A DNA stretch of 64,000 nt, from positions 124,001 through 188,000 of the forward strand of contig JARULB010000005.1 in the NCBI GenBank assembly GCA_029688905.1, given 5' to 3'. The notes under the pieces were generated by a model, which was given only the letters and a program-made list of their open reading frames with translations, did no database searches and was not told where the DNA came from. A program made the translations under genes and the position numbers. Below, one piece after another: positions 31,126 to 40,099 of the stretch (its first letter is position 1; the number at the start of each line of letters is the position of its first letter). The stretch comes from Balneolales bacterium ANBcel1 (GTDB lineage: Bacteria; Bacteroidota; Rhodothermia; Balneolales; Natronogracilivirgulaceae).

Positions 31126-33213
31126 TCACTGAAAATCGGGAGGTGATTCGCTCCCGCTGATAGTGGTATTCATTAGGCTGACTTCGCTACCCTCAGCGTA
31201 ATTGATGTCCGCCTCCATCCCCAGTATCACCCGGCTGTTCCGGAAGGTAACCGGCCCCTCAAAGGTAACCACCACGCCATCCGCGATGTACACTACCGCA
31301 TCTTCAAAGCTCCTCGGCATATGCAGTGTATCGTTTTCAATGAAAGCATAGGCATTGACCCTCCGCTCCCCGCACCGGTAGCCCGGATTGATGAACTCCT
31401 CGTAGGCCCGGCAGTATACCTCCCTGGCAGGGAGGCTACCGGCAGACAATTCCGCTTCGGCATCCGGATTCAGGTCGGCGGAGGGACCAAACGGAGGCCA
31501 CGAATATTCCACAACACCATCATCCGGATCATCCTGAGGATGCTGATTTTCAGTGGTGCCGGAATGCTCCCCGTTGTGTGAAAGATCCGAAGTGTTCGAA
31601 TCGATTGCCGCAAAGGCTGTGTCTGACGTGGCCGCAGCAACGGGCCGGGTGAAATACTCCGGTTTGCCGGAGCGATAAAGCGACAACATTTGGAGATGCA
31701 ACCGGGGTAAATCCGGTGACTCAAGTGCATTGTGGGAGATCGGATTGTCTTCCTCATCAAACCCGTACACCTCCATGGCCAGCATCTCCGGATCGGTGTT
31801 GCGTAATCTCGCTTCGTTTCCAATCAAATTGATCTCTCTGCCTTCTTGAACTTCCAGAAAACTGTAGCGCGAATGGTTGCGAAGCACAGTGTTCCGGTAG
31901 CTGAACGAGTCCAATCCCCCCCTTATGTGGAAAGCATCGATCCTGATACGGTCGACCCGGTTTCCCTCAAACAGATTGCCGCTGTCGGAGAGATTCCTGA
32001 AGCGCAGGTCGGAACGATTGATATTTCCGGTCAGCGCAAAAGCCTCCCTTGAGTAGTTGTAAGCGAAAACGTTTTTATGCGAGCCTGTCCCCAGGTTCAT
32101 GGAAGTGCGCTGATGGCGAAAGATGTTGTTCTCAATCAGATTCAGCGTACAGTAGTGCCGCATGTCCACTCCATAGCCGTACGCACCTCCGTATCCCGCT
32201 GTGTAGTAGGCATCATTGAAAAAGCTCCCCTCGATAGTGCTGTGCATGGTGCGCATCATGTACACATGCCGGCTCAGGGGTTTGTAGCTGTATATATTGT
32301 GGATGTGGATGTTTTTAGTCATGAACAGGGTGATATGGCTCACATGCTGCGGACATTCGGCCGCATCCGGGTACACCCGCGTATCACACAAGGACGGCCG
32401 GTCCTCGAACCCCTCCAGATCGTTGATAATGCCCAAATTGGATATACCGGCATTGCGCAACGGTGCCGGCACCCGGTAGACCTGAATATCGTTGCCATTG
32501 TCCTGCGCCCGGTGATGGTCCCATGTCAGGCGAAAGTCGTTTTCCAGGACGATGGTGCTGTCACCTGCTTCACGGACGATGTTCATCTGCCCCAGGTGGT
32601 CGAAGATGGAGCCGTCGGGTCCGGATACGCTTGTGGCACGCAGCACAAGCAGATCACCTTTCGAAACCGCCGCCGCCTGTGATAAGGTGATTTCATTGCT
32701 CCCGGGATCAAAACGCTCAATGACCCCCAGGCTCCTCTCCCTTTGCGGACCGTAGAGGACAAAACCGGCTGAAAAATTGTAGTGAAGTTCATCCACCCGG
32801 TATTCCACCGTGTCGGTTTTGATATTCATGAACCTTACTACGGTTGCCGGCCCCTCACTCAACCGGTAATGCGTACCGCCGGGCCCGTCACCCGTCACAT
32901 ACACATGGTCATGGCGGCCGCCCACCAGCTGAAGGTTGCCGTAAACGGCGCATTCCCCAATCAGATGGACCCTGTTTGTGCCGGAAGCTTCACCAGCGTC
33001 ATCAATGGCCTGCTGGATGACCTCCCGATGATCCCGATCGAATCCGGGTCCGCAGTCAATCGTAAATGTCGAGTCAAACCGGTCAGGGGTCAATGATTTT
33101 GCCCCGACGTTATCCCATTTGCCAATTACATTATCCGGGATCACAATTTGTCGGGCATGGCTGTCCAGGTGAACAGTCAACAGTATCGGAAGAAATGCGA
33201 GGACGGTCTTCAT
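31126..33213 (-). CDS. Secreted right-handed beta-helix protein
   Basis: 695 residues with a signal peptide (about 1-21). The region about 290-490 is a ladder of short parallel-beta-helix-like turns (HVSHITLFMTKNIHIHNIYS, NLIENNIFRHQRTSMNLGTG, RNTVLRNHSRYSFLEV), typical of pectate-lyase-like or glycan-binding folds. A Pro/Asp-rich low-complexity linker (about 560-600) precedes a small C-terminal repeat (about 650-690). It has no T9SS tail. Such proteins often bind, cut or epimerise uronic-acid-containing polysaccharides; next to this export locus it may process or degrade the exported polymer. Catalytic residues could not be assigned. Confidence 0.7.
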   Translation of the reverse strand: MKTVLAFLPILLTVHLDSHARQIVIPDNVIGKWDNVGAKSLTPDRFDSTFTIDCGPGFDRDHREVIQQAIDDAGEASGTNRVHLIGECAVYGNLQLVGGRHDHVYVTGDGPGGTHYRLSEGPATVVRFMNIKTDTVEYRVDELHYNFSAGFVLYGPQRERSLGVIERFDPGSNEITLSQAAAVSKGDLLVLRATSVSGPDGSIFDHLGQMNIVREAGDSTIVLENDFRLTWDHHRAQDNGNDIQVYRVPAPLRNAGISNLGIINDLEGFEDRPSLCDTRVYPDAAECPQHVSHITLFMTKNIHIHNIYSYKPLSRHVYMMRTMHSTIEGSFFNDAYYTAGYGGAYGYGVDMRHYCTLNLIENNIFRHQRTSMNLGTGSHKNVFAYNYSREAFALTGNINRSDLRFRNLSDSGNLFEGNRVDRIRIDAFHIRGGLDSFSYRNTVLRNHSRYSFLEVQEGREINLIGNEARLRNTDPEMLAMEVYGFDEEDNPISHNALESPDLPRLHLQMLSLYRSGKPEYFTRPVAAATSDTAFAAIDSNTSDLSHNGEHSGTTENQHPQDDPDDGVVEYSWPPFGPSADLNPDAEAELSAGSLPAREVYCRAYEEFINPGYRCGERRVNAYAFIENDTLHMPRSFEDAVVYIADGVVVTFEGPVTFRNSRVILGMEADINYAEGSEVSLMNTTISGSESPPDFQ

Positions 33214-33397
33214 ATGTTTTATCCATTAAGATTCATATGGCCGGAGTTAACTCACATGACAGGATTTGGTCGTGTCCCGGAGTGTCAGCCGGAGGCTCTC
33301 ATCTTTTTACAACAATGATAAGGTATCGGCAGCGGTGATATCCTGCAGCGACAACATCACATTTGGCAGCTATCCGGCAACAACACATAGCAAGGCA

Positions 33398-34345
33398 TCA
33401 CCCCCGTTTCCCGCCCGAAAGCAGATAGAGCGCCGCCATGCGAACCGCCAGGCCGTTGGTCACCTGATTCAGGATAATGGACCGAGGGTGGTCGGCCACC
33501 TCGCTTTCCAGTTCTACCCCGCGGTTAATCGGACCCGGATGCATTATTGTGAACTGCGGGAACTCTTTGAGATGGCGTTTTTTGATGCCGAACTGTTCAT
33601 GATACTCACGCTGGGAGGGGAACAGGCCCCCCTCCTGGCGTTCCAGCTGGATGCGCAGCGCCATCGCCACATCACACCATTCAAGGCAGGCTTCCAGGTC
33701 GTGTGATACGGTGACCCCCAGCTCCTCAACAAACAGCGGCATCATGGTTCGTGGTCCGCAGAGAGTCACTTCCGCTCCCAGGCGGGTCAGGCCGATGATA
33801 TTCGATCGCACCACCCGGCTGTGGGTAATGTCTCCGATAATGACAATCTTCAGCCCCTTCAGCTTGCCGGTCCTCTGCCGGATCGAAAACATATCGAGCA
33901 GCGCCTGGGTAGGATGTTCATGCGCACCGTCACCGGCATTCAAAATCGCCGCGTCCACACACCGGGCGATGAAATGGGCCGCACCCGGACTCGGGTGCCG
34001 TACCACGACCATATCGATTTTCATCGACTCGATGTTTCGGATGGTATCCTTCAGCGTCTCTCCTTTCTGGACACTCGAGGAGCTGCTGGAAAAATTGACC
34101 ACATCGGCACCCATCCGTTTCTGGGCCATCTCGAAGGAGATGCGGGTCCGGGTACTGTTTTCGTAAAACAGATTGACGATGGTTTTGTCTCGAAGGGTCG
34201 GTACTTTCGGGATGGGGCGGTTGAGGATTTCCAGAAACGATTCGGCCTGGTCAAGAACATGAAGAATATCTTCCGCGGAATAGTCTTTCAGGCCAAGCAA
34301 ATGGCGATGCGGAAAATGATATGATCCTTCTTCAGGGATGGTCAC
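33398..34345 (-). CDS. pyrB: Aspartate carbamoyltransferase catalytic subunit
   Basis: 315 residues. All hallmark motifs are present: carbamoyl-phosphate loop NSTRTRISFE, the 80s loop SSSSSVQKGETLKDT, HPTQALLDMFS, VVIIGDITHSRV, and MHPGPINRGVE near the end. It joins carbamoyl phosphate and aspartate in pyrimidine synthesis. The start is GTG at 34345, overlapping the pyrR stop in GTGA, so the two are translationally coupled. No pyrI regulatory subunit gene is adjacent, so allosteric control may instead come from PyrR acting on the message. Confidence 0.96.
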   Translation of the reverse strand: MTIPEEGSYHFPHRHLLGLKDYSAEDILHVLDQAESFLEILNRPIPKVPTLRDKTIVNLFYENSTRTRISFEMAQKRMGADVVNFSSSSSSVQKGETLKDTIRNIESMKIDMVVVRHPSPGAAHFIARCVDAAILNAGDGAHEHPTQALLDMFSIRQRTGKLKGLKIVIIGDITHSRVVRSNIIGLTRLGAEVTLCGPRTMMPLFVEELGVTVSHDLEACLEWCDVAMALRIQLERQEGGLFPSQREYHEQFGIKKRHLKEFPQFTIMHPGPINRGVELESEVADHPRSIILNQVTNGLAVRMAALYLLSGGKRG

Positions 34346-34902
34346 GTTCGCAGCTCCTTCTCTTTTTTTACGACAAGAACAGCGTTTCTGCCGTCCTGTT
34401 CCATGGTTTCTACCCGTATTTCCTCATTCAGGTGTGTCGGCACGTACAATCCGACGTAATCGGCGGCAACCGGCAGCTCACGATGCCCGCGGTCTACCAT
34501 GCAGCAGAAGCGGACACTGGCCGGGCGGCCGAAGCTCATCAGCGCGTCCATGGCCGAGCGAACGGTCCGTCCGGTATAAAGCACATCATCCACAAGTACC
34601 AGATCCTTACCGAACAGATCGAACGGAATATCAGTGATCTGAACGGTCGGCATCCGCATCCTGGTACGGAAATCATCGCGATAAAAGGTGGTGTCCAGCA
34701 CCCCCATAGGGATGTCCACTGAAAAAAAAGAGGCGATGTAGCTGTTGATACGCCGGGCGATATCCACGCCGCGGGTCTGCATCCCGATGATAGCCAGCGT
34801 GTCCAGCTTGTCAAAGGGCTCGACAAACTGATGAGCCAACCGCATGTAGGTGCGGTCGAGATCTTCACCCGTAAGCAGGATCTGTGACTTCAAGTCGCTC
34901 AT
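34342..34902 (-). CDS. pyrR: PyrR bifunctional pyrimidine regulator / uracil phosphoribosyltransferase
   Basis: 186 residues from ATG at 34902 (MSDLKSQILL). The open frame extends to 35388, but that upstream part is not PyrR-like. The PRPP-binding motif is DLVLVDDVLYTGRT; the N-terminal GMQTRGVDIARRI and C-terminal VDRGHRELPVAADYVG are also typical. PyrR senses UMP/UTP and binds pyr mRNA, with secondary uracil phosphoribosyltransferase activity. The pyrR-pyrB order with a 4-bp overlap matches many bacterial pyr operons. Confidence 0.95.
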   Translation of the reverse strand: MSDLKSQILLTGEDLDRTYMRLAHQFVEPFDKLDTLAIIGMQTRGVDIARRINSYIASFFSVDIPMGVLDTTFYRDDFRTRMRMPTVQITDIPFDLFGKDLVLVDDVLYTGRTVRSAMDALMSFGRPASVRFCCMVDRGHRELPVAADYVGLYVPTHLNEEIRVETMEQDGRNAVLVVKKEKELRT

Positions 34903-35279
34903 TGGCTGTTTTGCAAATTTTTGCCCGGGGTCTGCCGCCGACCTCCTGCACTGCCGCCGGATTACCGTTCGGGTTTGGCTTCGGGCAACGGTTGCTGCAC
35001 TGCCGGGTAAATTACCACTCACCGGGCACATTGACAAACGGTTCCCTGATCCCGGAATTAAATCAGGATTTCCGGAGCGAATGATAGATCCTTTTTCTTT
35101 GTTCGTGTTCGGGTGAAAAAAACAGCACTCCGCCGCAATGATATGGATGAAGGATGTCTCGGCGGATATACTCCCGCGTGATGGAATTTCTTCTCCTGAA
35201 CCGGGGCCTAGACCCGTTGTGACATTTCGGATCCAGGATAACCCAAATCCGTAACCAAACCCACAGACCTTATTACAAC
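34903..35279. other. pyrR leader and divergent promoter region
   Basis: 377 bp between the pyrR start and the divergent HAD gene. In the pyrR direction the leader can form CCGTT...AACGG around 34965-34991 and contains an AGGAGG too far upstream (~48 nt) to serve the pyrR start. I could not find a convincing PyrR-type anti-terminator/terminator pair with a T-run, so attenuation is not demonstrated. No other gene is seen here. Confidence 0.4.
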
Positions 35280-36008
35280 ATGAACAACCGAATGGTAAGC
35301 ATCGATTTTTGGAACACACTCGTGGATGCCGGCAGCAACGGTGAGCAACGGCAGAAGATGCGTCTGGATGCGGTTCGTGACATATCAAACCGGCATGGGA
35401 TGGTACCGTCCGATGCGGCCATACAGCAGGCGAACGAAGCCGTCACCCGCCGTTTCGATGCGGAATGGATCGACCGGCAGCGAACGCTTACCACGGCGGA
35501 GCTGGTCCGGCACATGCTGGAAGCTCTAAAGGTTCCGGCCACACCCGCTGAACAGAGCGAACTGGTGGAAGCTTTTATGGAGTCCTTCTTTGCCGGTCCG
35601 CCGAAGCCAGCGGAGGGAGTCGACAAGGCGCTGGCTGAAATCAGCAGCTACTACCACCTGGCTATCATTTCGGATACCAGGTTTTCTCCCGGATCGGTTC
35701 TCAGGCGGTATCTCGAAAAACTGGACCTGATACGCTATTTCAGTGCCTTCGCTTTTAGTGATGAGCTGGGTGTCAGCAAACCGCATCCGACGGCCTATAG
35801 TCATGTTCTGGAAGCGACGTCATCCCGGCCGGCATCCTCCTGGCACATAGGCGACATGCAACGAACCGATATTGAAGGGGCAAAAGCGATGGGCATGAAA
35901 TCGATTCTGTATACCGGTTTTTCAACGCCCGATAGCGAGAATACAACCGCCGATTTCCATTGCGACAAATGGAATCTGGTTTCCGATATTGTCCTCTCCG
36001 AGATTTGA
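35280..36008 (+). CDS. HAD-superfamily hydrolase
   Basis: 242 residues, HAD fold with an alpha-helical C1 cap. Motif I is SIDFWNTLVD, so the nucleophile Asp9 is present but the usual second Asp two residues later is Trp. Motif II is LAIISDTRFS, motif III Lys lies in GVSKPHPTAY, and motif IV is IGDMQRTDIEGA. The second Asp is the acid/base of HAD phosphatases; HADs that lack it (for example L-2-haloacid dehalogenases, with Tyr) are not ordinary phosphatases. The substrate is therefore unclear. It is transcribed divergently from pyrR and convergent with the REC-kinase gene, 122 bp apart. Confidence 0.85.
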   Translation: MNNRMVSIDFWNTLVDAGSNGEQRQKMRLDAVRDISNRHGMVPSDAAIQQANEAVTRRFDAEWIDRQRTLTTAELVRHMLEALKVPATPAEQSELVEAFMESFFAGPPKPAEGVDKALAEISSYYHLAIISDTRFSPGSVLRRYLEKLDLIRYFSAFAFSDELGVSKPHPTAYSHVLEATSSRPASSWHIGDMQRTDIEGAKAMGMKSILYTGFSTPDSENTTADFHCDKWNLVSDIVLSEI

Positions 36009-36130
36009 GTGGAAGTGCTGGTCAGCGACTCCAGACGGGTCCATCGGCATCAGATGGGCATCACAAGAAGCCCTCATGCTGCTTTGCAGCTTCCTCCTGG
36101 AAGTGCGAATCCCCGCTCACGGAAATAATG

Positions 36131-37177
36131 CTAGGGGCAGGAGTCGAAACAGAGGGTAACGGTCGTGCCTCCATGGTTTTCCACCTTCAGATCCGCAGAT
36201 ATCTGATTTGCCAGCCCCTGGATAATGGTATAACCGAGCGATGATCCATTGCCGGTAATCGCCTCTTGCGGAACTCCAATGCCATCATCACTCACCTGCA
36301 ATTCACAGCAGTGATCCCGGCCGGCCTTTTTTTTCAGCTTCAGCTGAATCCTGCCTTTTTCCCTTCCGGTGAACGCGTGTTTGAACGCGTTGGAAAGCAG
36401 CTCATTGACGATCAGGCCGCAGGGGATGGCTTTTGTGATATCCATGGTTGTATCATCGGTCGATAGTTCCAGTCGAATATCAGCGTTTCCACTCTGGTAG
36501 GTGCGCTCAATCGTATCGGCCAGTTCACGCAGATAGTCTTTCATCTCGATTTTGGCCAGCAACTCCGATTGATACAGCTTTTCATGGATCAGCGCCATCG
36601 ACTTGATCCGGCCGACACTGTCCATGAACAGCTCCTGCGATCGCTCATCCTCGACATAGTCGGACTGCATCGTCAGCAGGGCCGAAATGACCGCCAGGTT
36701 GTTCTTCACCCGGTGATGAATCTCCTTGAGCATCACATCTTTTTCCCGGAGAGATTCCCGGACTTTATCGTCCGCTTCGCGTTTCTGGTCACGCAGGCGC
36801 TTGTTTCTGACTTCCCGTCGCACGGCCACCGGGACACGTTTGAGATTGTCTTTCATCACGTAGTCGTTCGCCCCGGCAATCACCGCTTCCACGGCAAACT
36901 CCTCTCCGACCGTACCTGAAACCAGTATAAAAGGGATGTCGTTATCCCGGCTTCTGACCAACTCAAGCGCTGTCATTCCGTCGAATCCGGGCAGGTTGTA
37001 GTCACTGATCAAAACATCCCATTGCTCCCGGTCAAGCGCCTCAATAAGGCTATCGGAGGTCTCCACCCGCACCATGTGCACATCATACCCCGCTTTTTCC
37101 AGCTCCAGGCGGATCAGGGCGGCGTCGTCTTCGTTGTCCTCCACCAGAAGGACTTTTATCGGCTGGGTTCCTGACAT
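36131..37177 (-). CDS. Response-regulator/histidine-kinase hybrid (REC-HisKA_2-HATPase)
   Basis: 348 residues. An N-terminal receiver (about 8-120: VEDNEDD, phospho-acceptor Asp59 in LISDYNLPG, Lys in YVMKDNL) is joined by a coiled linker (120-150) to a HisKA_2 module (EIHHRVKNN, His154/155) and an HATPase domain (N box LIVNELLSNAFKHAF; G box VSDDGIGVPQEA). Thus receiver phosphorylation would govern a kinase rather than DNA binding. It lies 64 bp downstream of a single-domain receiver and after a PAS kinase, so the three probably form a relay. The kinase half is paralogous to the sensor at 6443-9436. Confidence 0.9.
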   Translation of the reverse strand: MSGTQPIKVLLVEDNEDDAALIRLELEKAGYDVHMVRVETSDSLIEALDREQWDVLISDYNLPGFDGMTALELVRSRDNDIPFILVSGTVGEEFAVEAVIAGANDYVMKDNLKRVPVAVRREVRNKRLRDQKREADDKVRESLREKDVMLKEIHHRVKNNLAVISALLTMQSDYVEDERSQELFMDSVGRIKSMALIHEKLYQSELLAKIEMKDYLRELADTIERTYQSGNADIRLELSTDDTTMDITKAIPCGLIVNELLSNAFKHAFTGREKGRIQLKLKKKAGRDHCCELQVSDDGIGVPQEAITGNGSSLGYTIIQGLANQISADLKVENHGGTTVTLCFDSCP

Positions 37178-37241
37178 ACTATTTCACAAATGGGTTCCGG
37201 GTACCATGGAGATGGCCCGTTGAAGTGTGCAAGGCAGGGAA

Positions 37242-37676
37242 TCATGAGGGAGGTTCATTAAGTACAAGCCAATACAACCCCAGCTGCCTGACGGCCTCAA
37301 CAAAGTTCTCAAAATCAACCGGTTTACGGATGTAGCTGTTTGCTCCGAGTTCATATCCCCTGATGATATCCTGATCTTCTTTCGAGGAGGTCAGAATTAC
37401 AACCGGCAACTTCCGCGTGCGCTCGTTCTTCCTCACCCGGCGGAGCACTTCCAGTCCGCCTACCTTGGGCATGTTGAGATCAAGCAAAACCACGGCAGGC
37501 AGCTCGTTGTCGGGTGCGCCTCCGTTATCGGGAAGCAAAAGCTCCAGAGCCTTTTCGCCGTCCTCGGCCACCACCACTTCGTTCAGGATATTACTCTGCT
37601 CCAATGCCATAAGCGTAAGCTCAATGTCATCGGGATTGTCTTCTACCAGAAGTATATGTCGGTTATCAACTTCCAT
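37242..37676 (-). CDS. Single-domain response regulator (Rcp1-like)
   Basis: 144 residues, receiver domain only. Acidic pocket LLVEDNPDD, phospho-acceptor Asp66 in VVLLDLNMP, Thr in VVILTSSKED and Lys in SYIRKPVDF. The insertion LPDNGGAPDNEL before beta-3 and the FENFVEAVRQLGLYW ending are typical of Rcp1-type receivers encoded next to phytochrome-like kinases. With no output domain it should act by protein contact or pass phosphate on. It lies between a PAS kinase and a REC-kinase hybrid. Confidence 0.93.
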   Translation of the reverse strand: MEVDNRHILLVEDNPDDIELTLMALEQSNILNEVVVAEDGEKALELLLPDNGGAPDNELPAVVLLDLNMPKVGGLEVLRRVRKNERTRKLPVVILTSSKEDQDIIRGYELGANSYIRKPVDFENFVEAVRQLGLYWLVLNEPPS

Positions 37677-37921
37677 GATGATTGCCTGACAGGCTGAAAT
37701 TTGCTCTTGATCAAAGATGATTAAAATACAACCCTTACCCTGTTTTGATTATTAGAATATTTTCATAAAAAAACAAGGCCATAATTTTGAATCAGGGTTT
37801 TTATCGACTGCCGGTTCTTTCCAACTCAGGGCCGGTCGCTGGCACGAACACAGCGTCGGTTTTTTATTCCCCGGAATTTCACTGGTAACCGCAAACCCTG
37901 CTTTTTACAGCAGAAGGGGTT

Positions 37922-39808
37922 TTAATCCATCGTAACCTCTCTGGCGTCCGGAAACGACACATAGAACACCGCTCCGTTATCCGGCTGCGATTCGGCCCAG
38001 ACCCTTCCGCTGTGGCGGTTGATGATTCGCTGAACCGTGGCCAGGCCGATGCCTGTACCTGGAAACTCCTGCTGCGTATGCAGTCTCTGGAATACATCAA
38101 AGAGTTTTTCGTAATATTTCATGTTGAAACCGGCCCCGTGATCCCTGACATAGAACACCTTATCTCCGTCTATCCGGTCAACTCCCGCCTCAATGACGAT
38201 TTTCTCCCGACGGGATGAAAACTTCCACGCATTATCAATCAAATTCTGAAAAACGATTTCCAGGAGCCGGCGGTCTCCCGCTACCTCCATCGCGTGTAGC
38301 CTGCCATTGCCCGAGCTATCCGACGAGTCACCGACCATACTGTGTGCGCTGGCGCTGTCATTCTGCTGTTCCTGAGACCTTAGAATAAGCTCGGCATCCG
38401 CCTCCGGATTATTCTTCCGAAGCGCTTCAAATATTTCTGTGATCAGCTCGGCGAGATCGACGACTTCGGTGTTCAACGGGGTTCTGGAGATCCGTGACAA
38501 TGCAAGCAGGTCATCGATCAGTTCCCCCATCTTACGGGAGGCCGACCTGACCCGCTTCAGGTATCCCCGCCCTTTTTGATCAAGGGTATCACTGTATTGG
38601 TCTAATAACGCCTTGCTGAACCCGTCAATACCGCGCAGGGGCGCTCTGAGGTCGTGCGACACAGAATAGGCGAATGCCTCCAGCTCTTTGTTGGCGGCCT
38701 CAAGTTCGCGGGTCCGTTCCCTGACTTTGTCCTCCAGTGTGGCGTTCAAGCTGCGAAGCTCATCATACGCTTCGTGAAGCTCCTTTTCGGCCTTGAGCTT
38801 TTCGGTTAGATCCAGAATATTTCCGATGGTGTAGACCAGCCGGTCGCTTTCGTCAAAAAAACCTTTCGCGTTGAGAATCACCGACCGAACGGTTCCGTCT
38901 TTTCTCCTGATGTCATAGTACCGGTTTCTAACGGCCCCCTTTTCAACAATCTCCTTTTTGTGATTTTCAAACGCTTCGAGATCATCACCTTCCAGAAAGT
39001 CGGCCAGAGATTTGACTCCAATCACCTCCTCGCGCCTGCAGCCCAGGATTTCCAGTTCCGCAGAATTGACATCAATGAACATCATCTTGTTATCCAGCGA
39101 GTGATAACCAACCGGGGCCTCCTGAAAGAGATGTTCAAAACGTTCGTTGGCCTCTCTGAGCTGTTCATACAATATGTTCTCGTCATGGATATCCCGAATG
39201 AATAGCAGGCAGCTCTCCACATTGGCCAGCGCCCTGCCATCGGCGGCAATGATCAAAAACCATCGCCATTTTTCCTCTCTATGCCGGATGCGCAGCTGCC
39301 ACTTGCGTCTATTTTCATCCGGTGATGCAATAAATTTTCTTATCTCCCCGAAGCGCTGTCGATCGTTCTCATGAATGAGGGCCTCAATATCATCCAGCGT
39401 CTGAACGTCCCCGGGCCGGTACCCCATTTCCATTACCAGCTTCGGGTTGACATAGTGCAGTTGGGTATCCTTATCCACCCTTACAACAATCTGGTTTCCA
39501 TTCTCAAGCAGTTCCCTGTATTGCCGGAATGTGCGCGCATAAGCCGAGCGCAGATGGGTAATCCCGAATTTGTAGCGATTGACCAGGAAATAAAGCAGAA
39601 CGGCCGTTACGGTTACGTAGAACCATCCCTTGCCGGTCTGCAACCGGGTCAGGGTCGCCGGGTCATCCACCATCTGCTCCAGTACCCGGTCGGAAAAAGC
39701 GATCCACAAAAACCCCAGCACCAGATAAATCAGGGTAATATTCAGAGGATTGAGACGAAACAGGTGGTATTTGCGCAACTCATCCATAACCCAACTCAAT
39801 GATTTCAT
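37922..39808 (-). CDS. Membrane PAS-PAS histidine kinase
   Basis: 628 residues. Two hydrophobic helices (about 24-40 and 62-77), two PAS domains (about 95-210 and 222-340, the second with a PAC end VYTIGNILDLTE), a coiled coil (340-378), HisKA with YSVSHDLRAPLRG (His385) and an HATPase domain (NLIDNAWKFSS, VRDHGAGFN, GTGIGLATVQRI). The HDLRAPLRG form matches phytochrome-type kinases that partner Rcp1-like receivers. A Ser/Asp-rich insertion (about 480-510) interrupts the region before the N box. The 245-bp gap before the receiver gene has a hairpin CTGCT/AGCAG just past the stop but no T-run. Confidence 0.92.
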   Translation of the reverse strand: MKSLSWVMDELRKYHLFRLNPLNITLIYLVLGFLWIAFSDRVLEQMVDDPATLTRLQTGKGWFYVTVTAVLLYFLVNRYKFGITHLRSAYARTFRQYRELLENGNQIVVRVDKDTQLHYVNPKLVMEMGYRPGDVQTLDDIEALIHENDRQRFGEIRKFIASPDENRRKWQLRIRHREEKWRWFLIIAADGRALANVESCLLFIRDIHDENILYEQLREANERFEHLFQEAPVGYHSLDNKMMFIDVNSAELEILGCRREEVIGVKSLADFLEGDDLEAFENHKKEIVEKGAVRNRYYDIRRKDGTVRSVILNAKGFFDESDRLVYTIGNILDLTEKLKAEKELHEAYDELRSLNATLEDKVRERTRELEAANKELEAFAYSVSHDLRAPLRGIDGFSKALLDQYSDTLDQKGRGYLKRVRSASRKMGELIDDLLALSRISRTPLNTEVVDLAELITEIFEALRKNNPEADAELILRSQEQQNDSASAHSMVGDSSDSSGNGRLHAMEVAGDRRLLEIVFQNLIDNAWKFSSRREKIVIEAGVDRIDGDKVFYVRDHGAGFNMKYYEKLFDVFQRLHTQQEFPGTGIGLATVQRIINRHSGRVWAESQPDNGAVFYVSFPDAREVTMD

Positions 39809-40099
39809 GCATGGCCGGTTTCCCGCTCGGCCTGCACAAGCAGAACACAGATATTGTAATTATTGCAAGATAACCGGGTGCTGCACCGCGAACGCTGCTC
39901 TCTGCCAACGCAGTTTTTTCGCAATAGCATGAACGCCGAACCCTGTTAAACCTATTGTAAGTACAAAGAACATAAATGAATGATCAGTAGCAACTTGATT
40001 TGTCAGCAAACAGATTATTCTGACATCGGTGCCTAATCTTTGTAATTTAGAGCCCGCATCATCAGTTTTATATACGTTTCCCCCTAAATCAATGTCTCC
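39809..40099. other. Divergent promoter region, kinase / sucC
   Basis: 291 bp with no gene. It is AT-rich close to sucC, where TAATCTTTG (about 40034-40042) resembles the -7 element TAnnTTTG of Bacteroidota promoters. A CTGC/GCAG stem followed by six Ts (about 39895-39916) looks terminator-like on the plus strand, but nothing upstream on that strand needs one. Confidence 0.35.

Noticed and set aside
33266-33706. 146-codon frame on the plus strand at the pyrB end
   Set aside because: Most of it is antisense to pyrB, whose motifs are unmistakable.
34903-35388. N-terminal extension of PyrR
   Set aside because: PyrR homologues start at MSDLKSQILL; the upstream frame also overlaps the divergent HAD gene.
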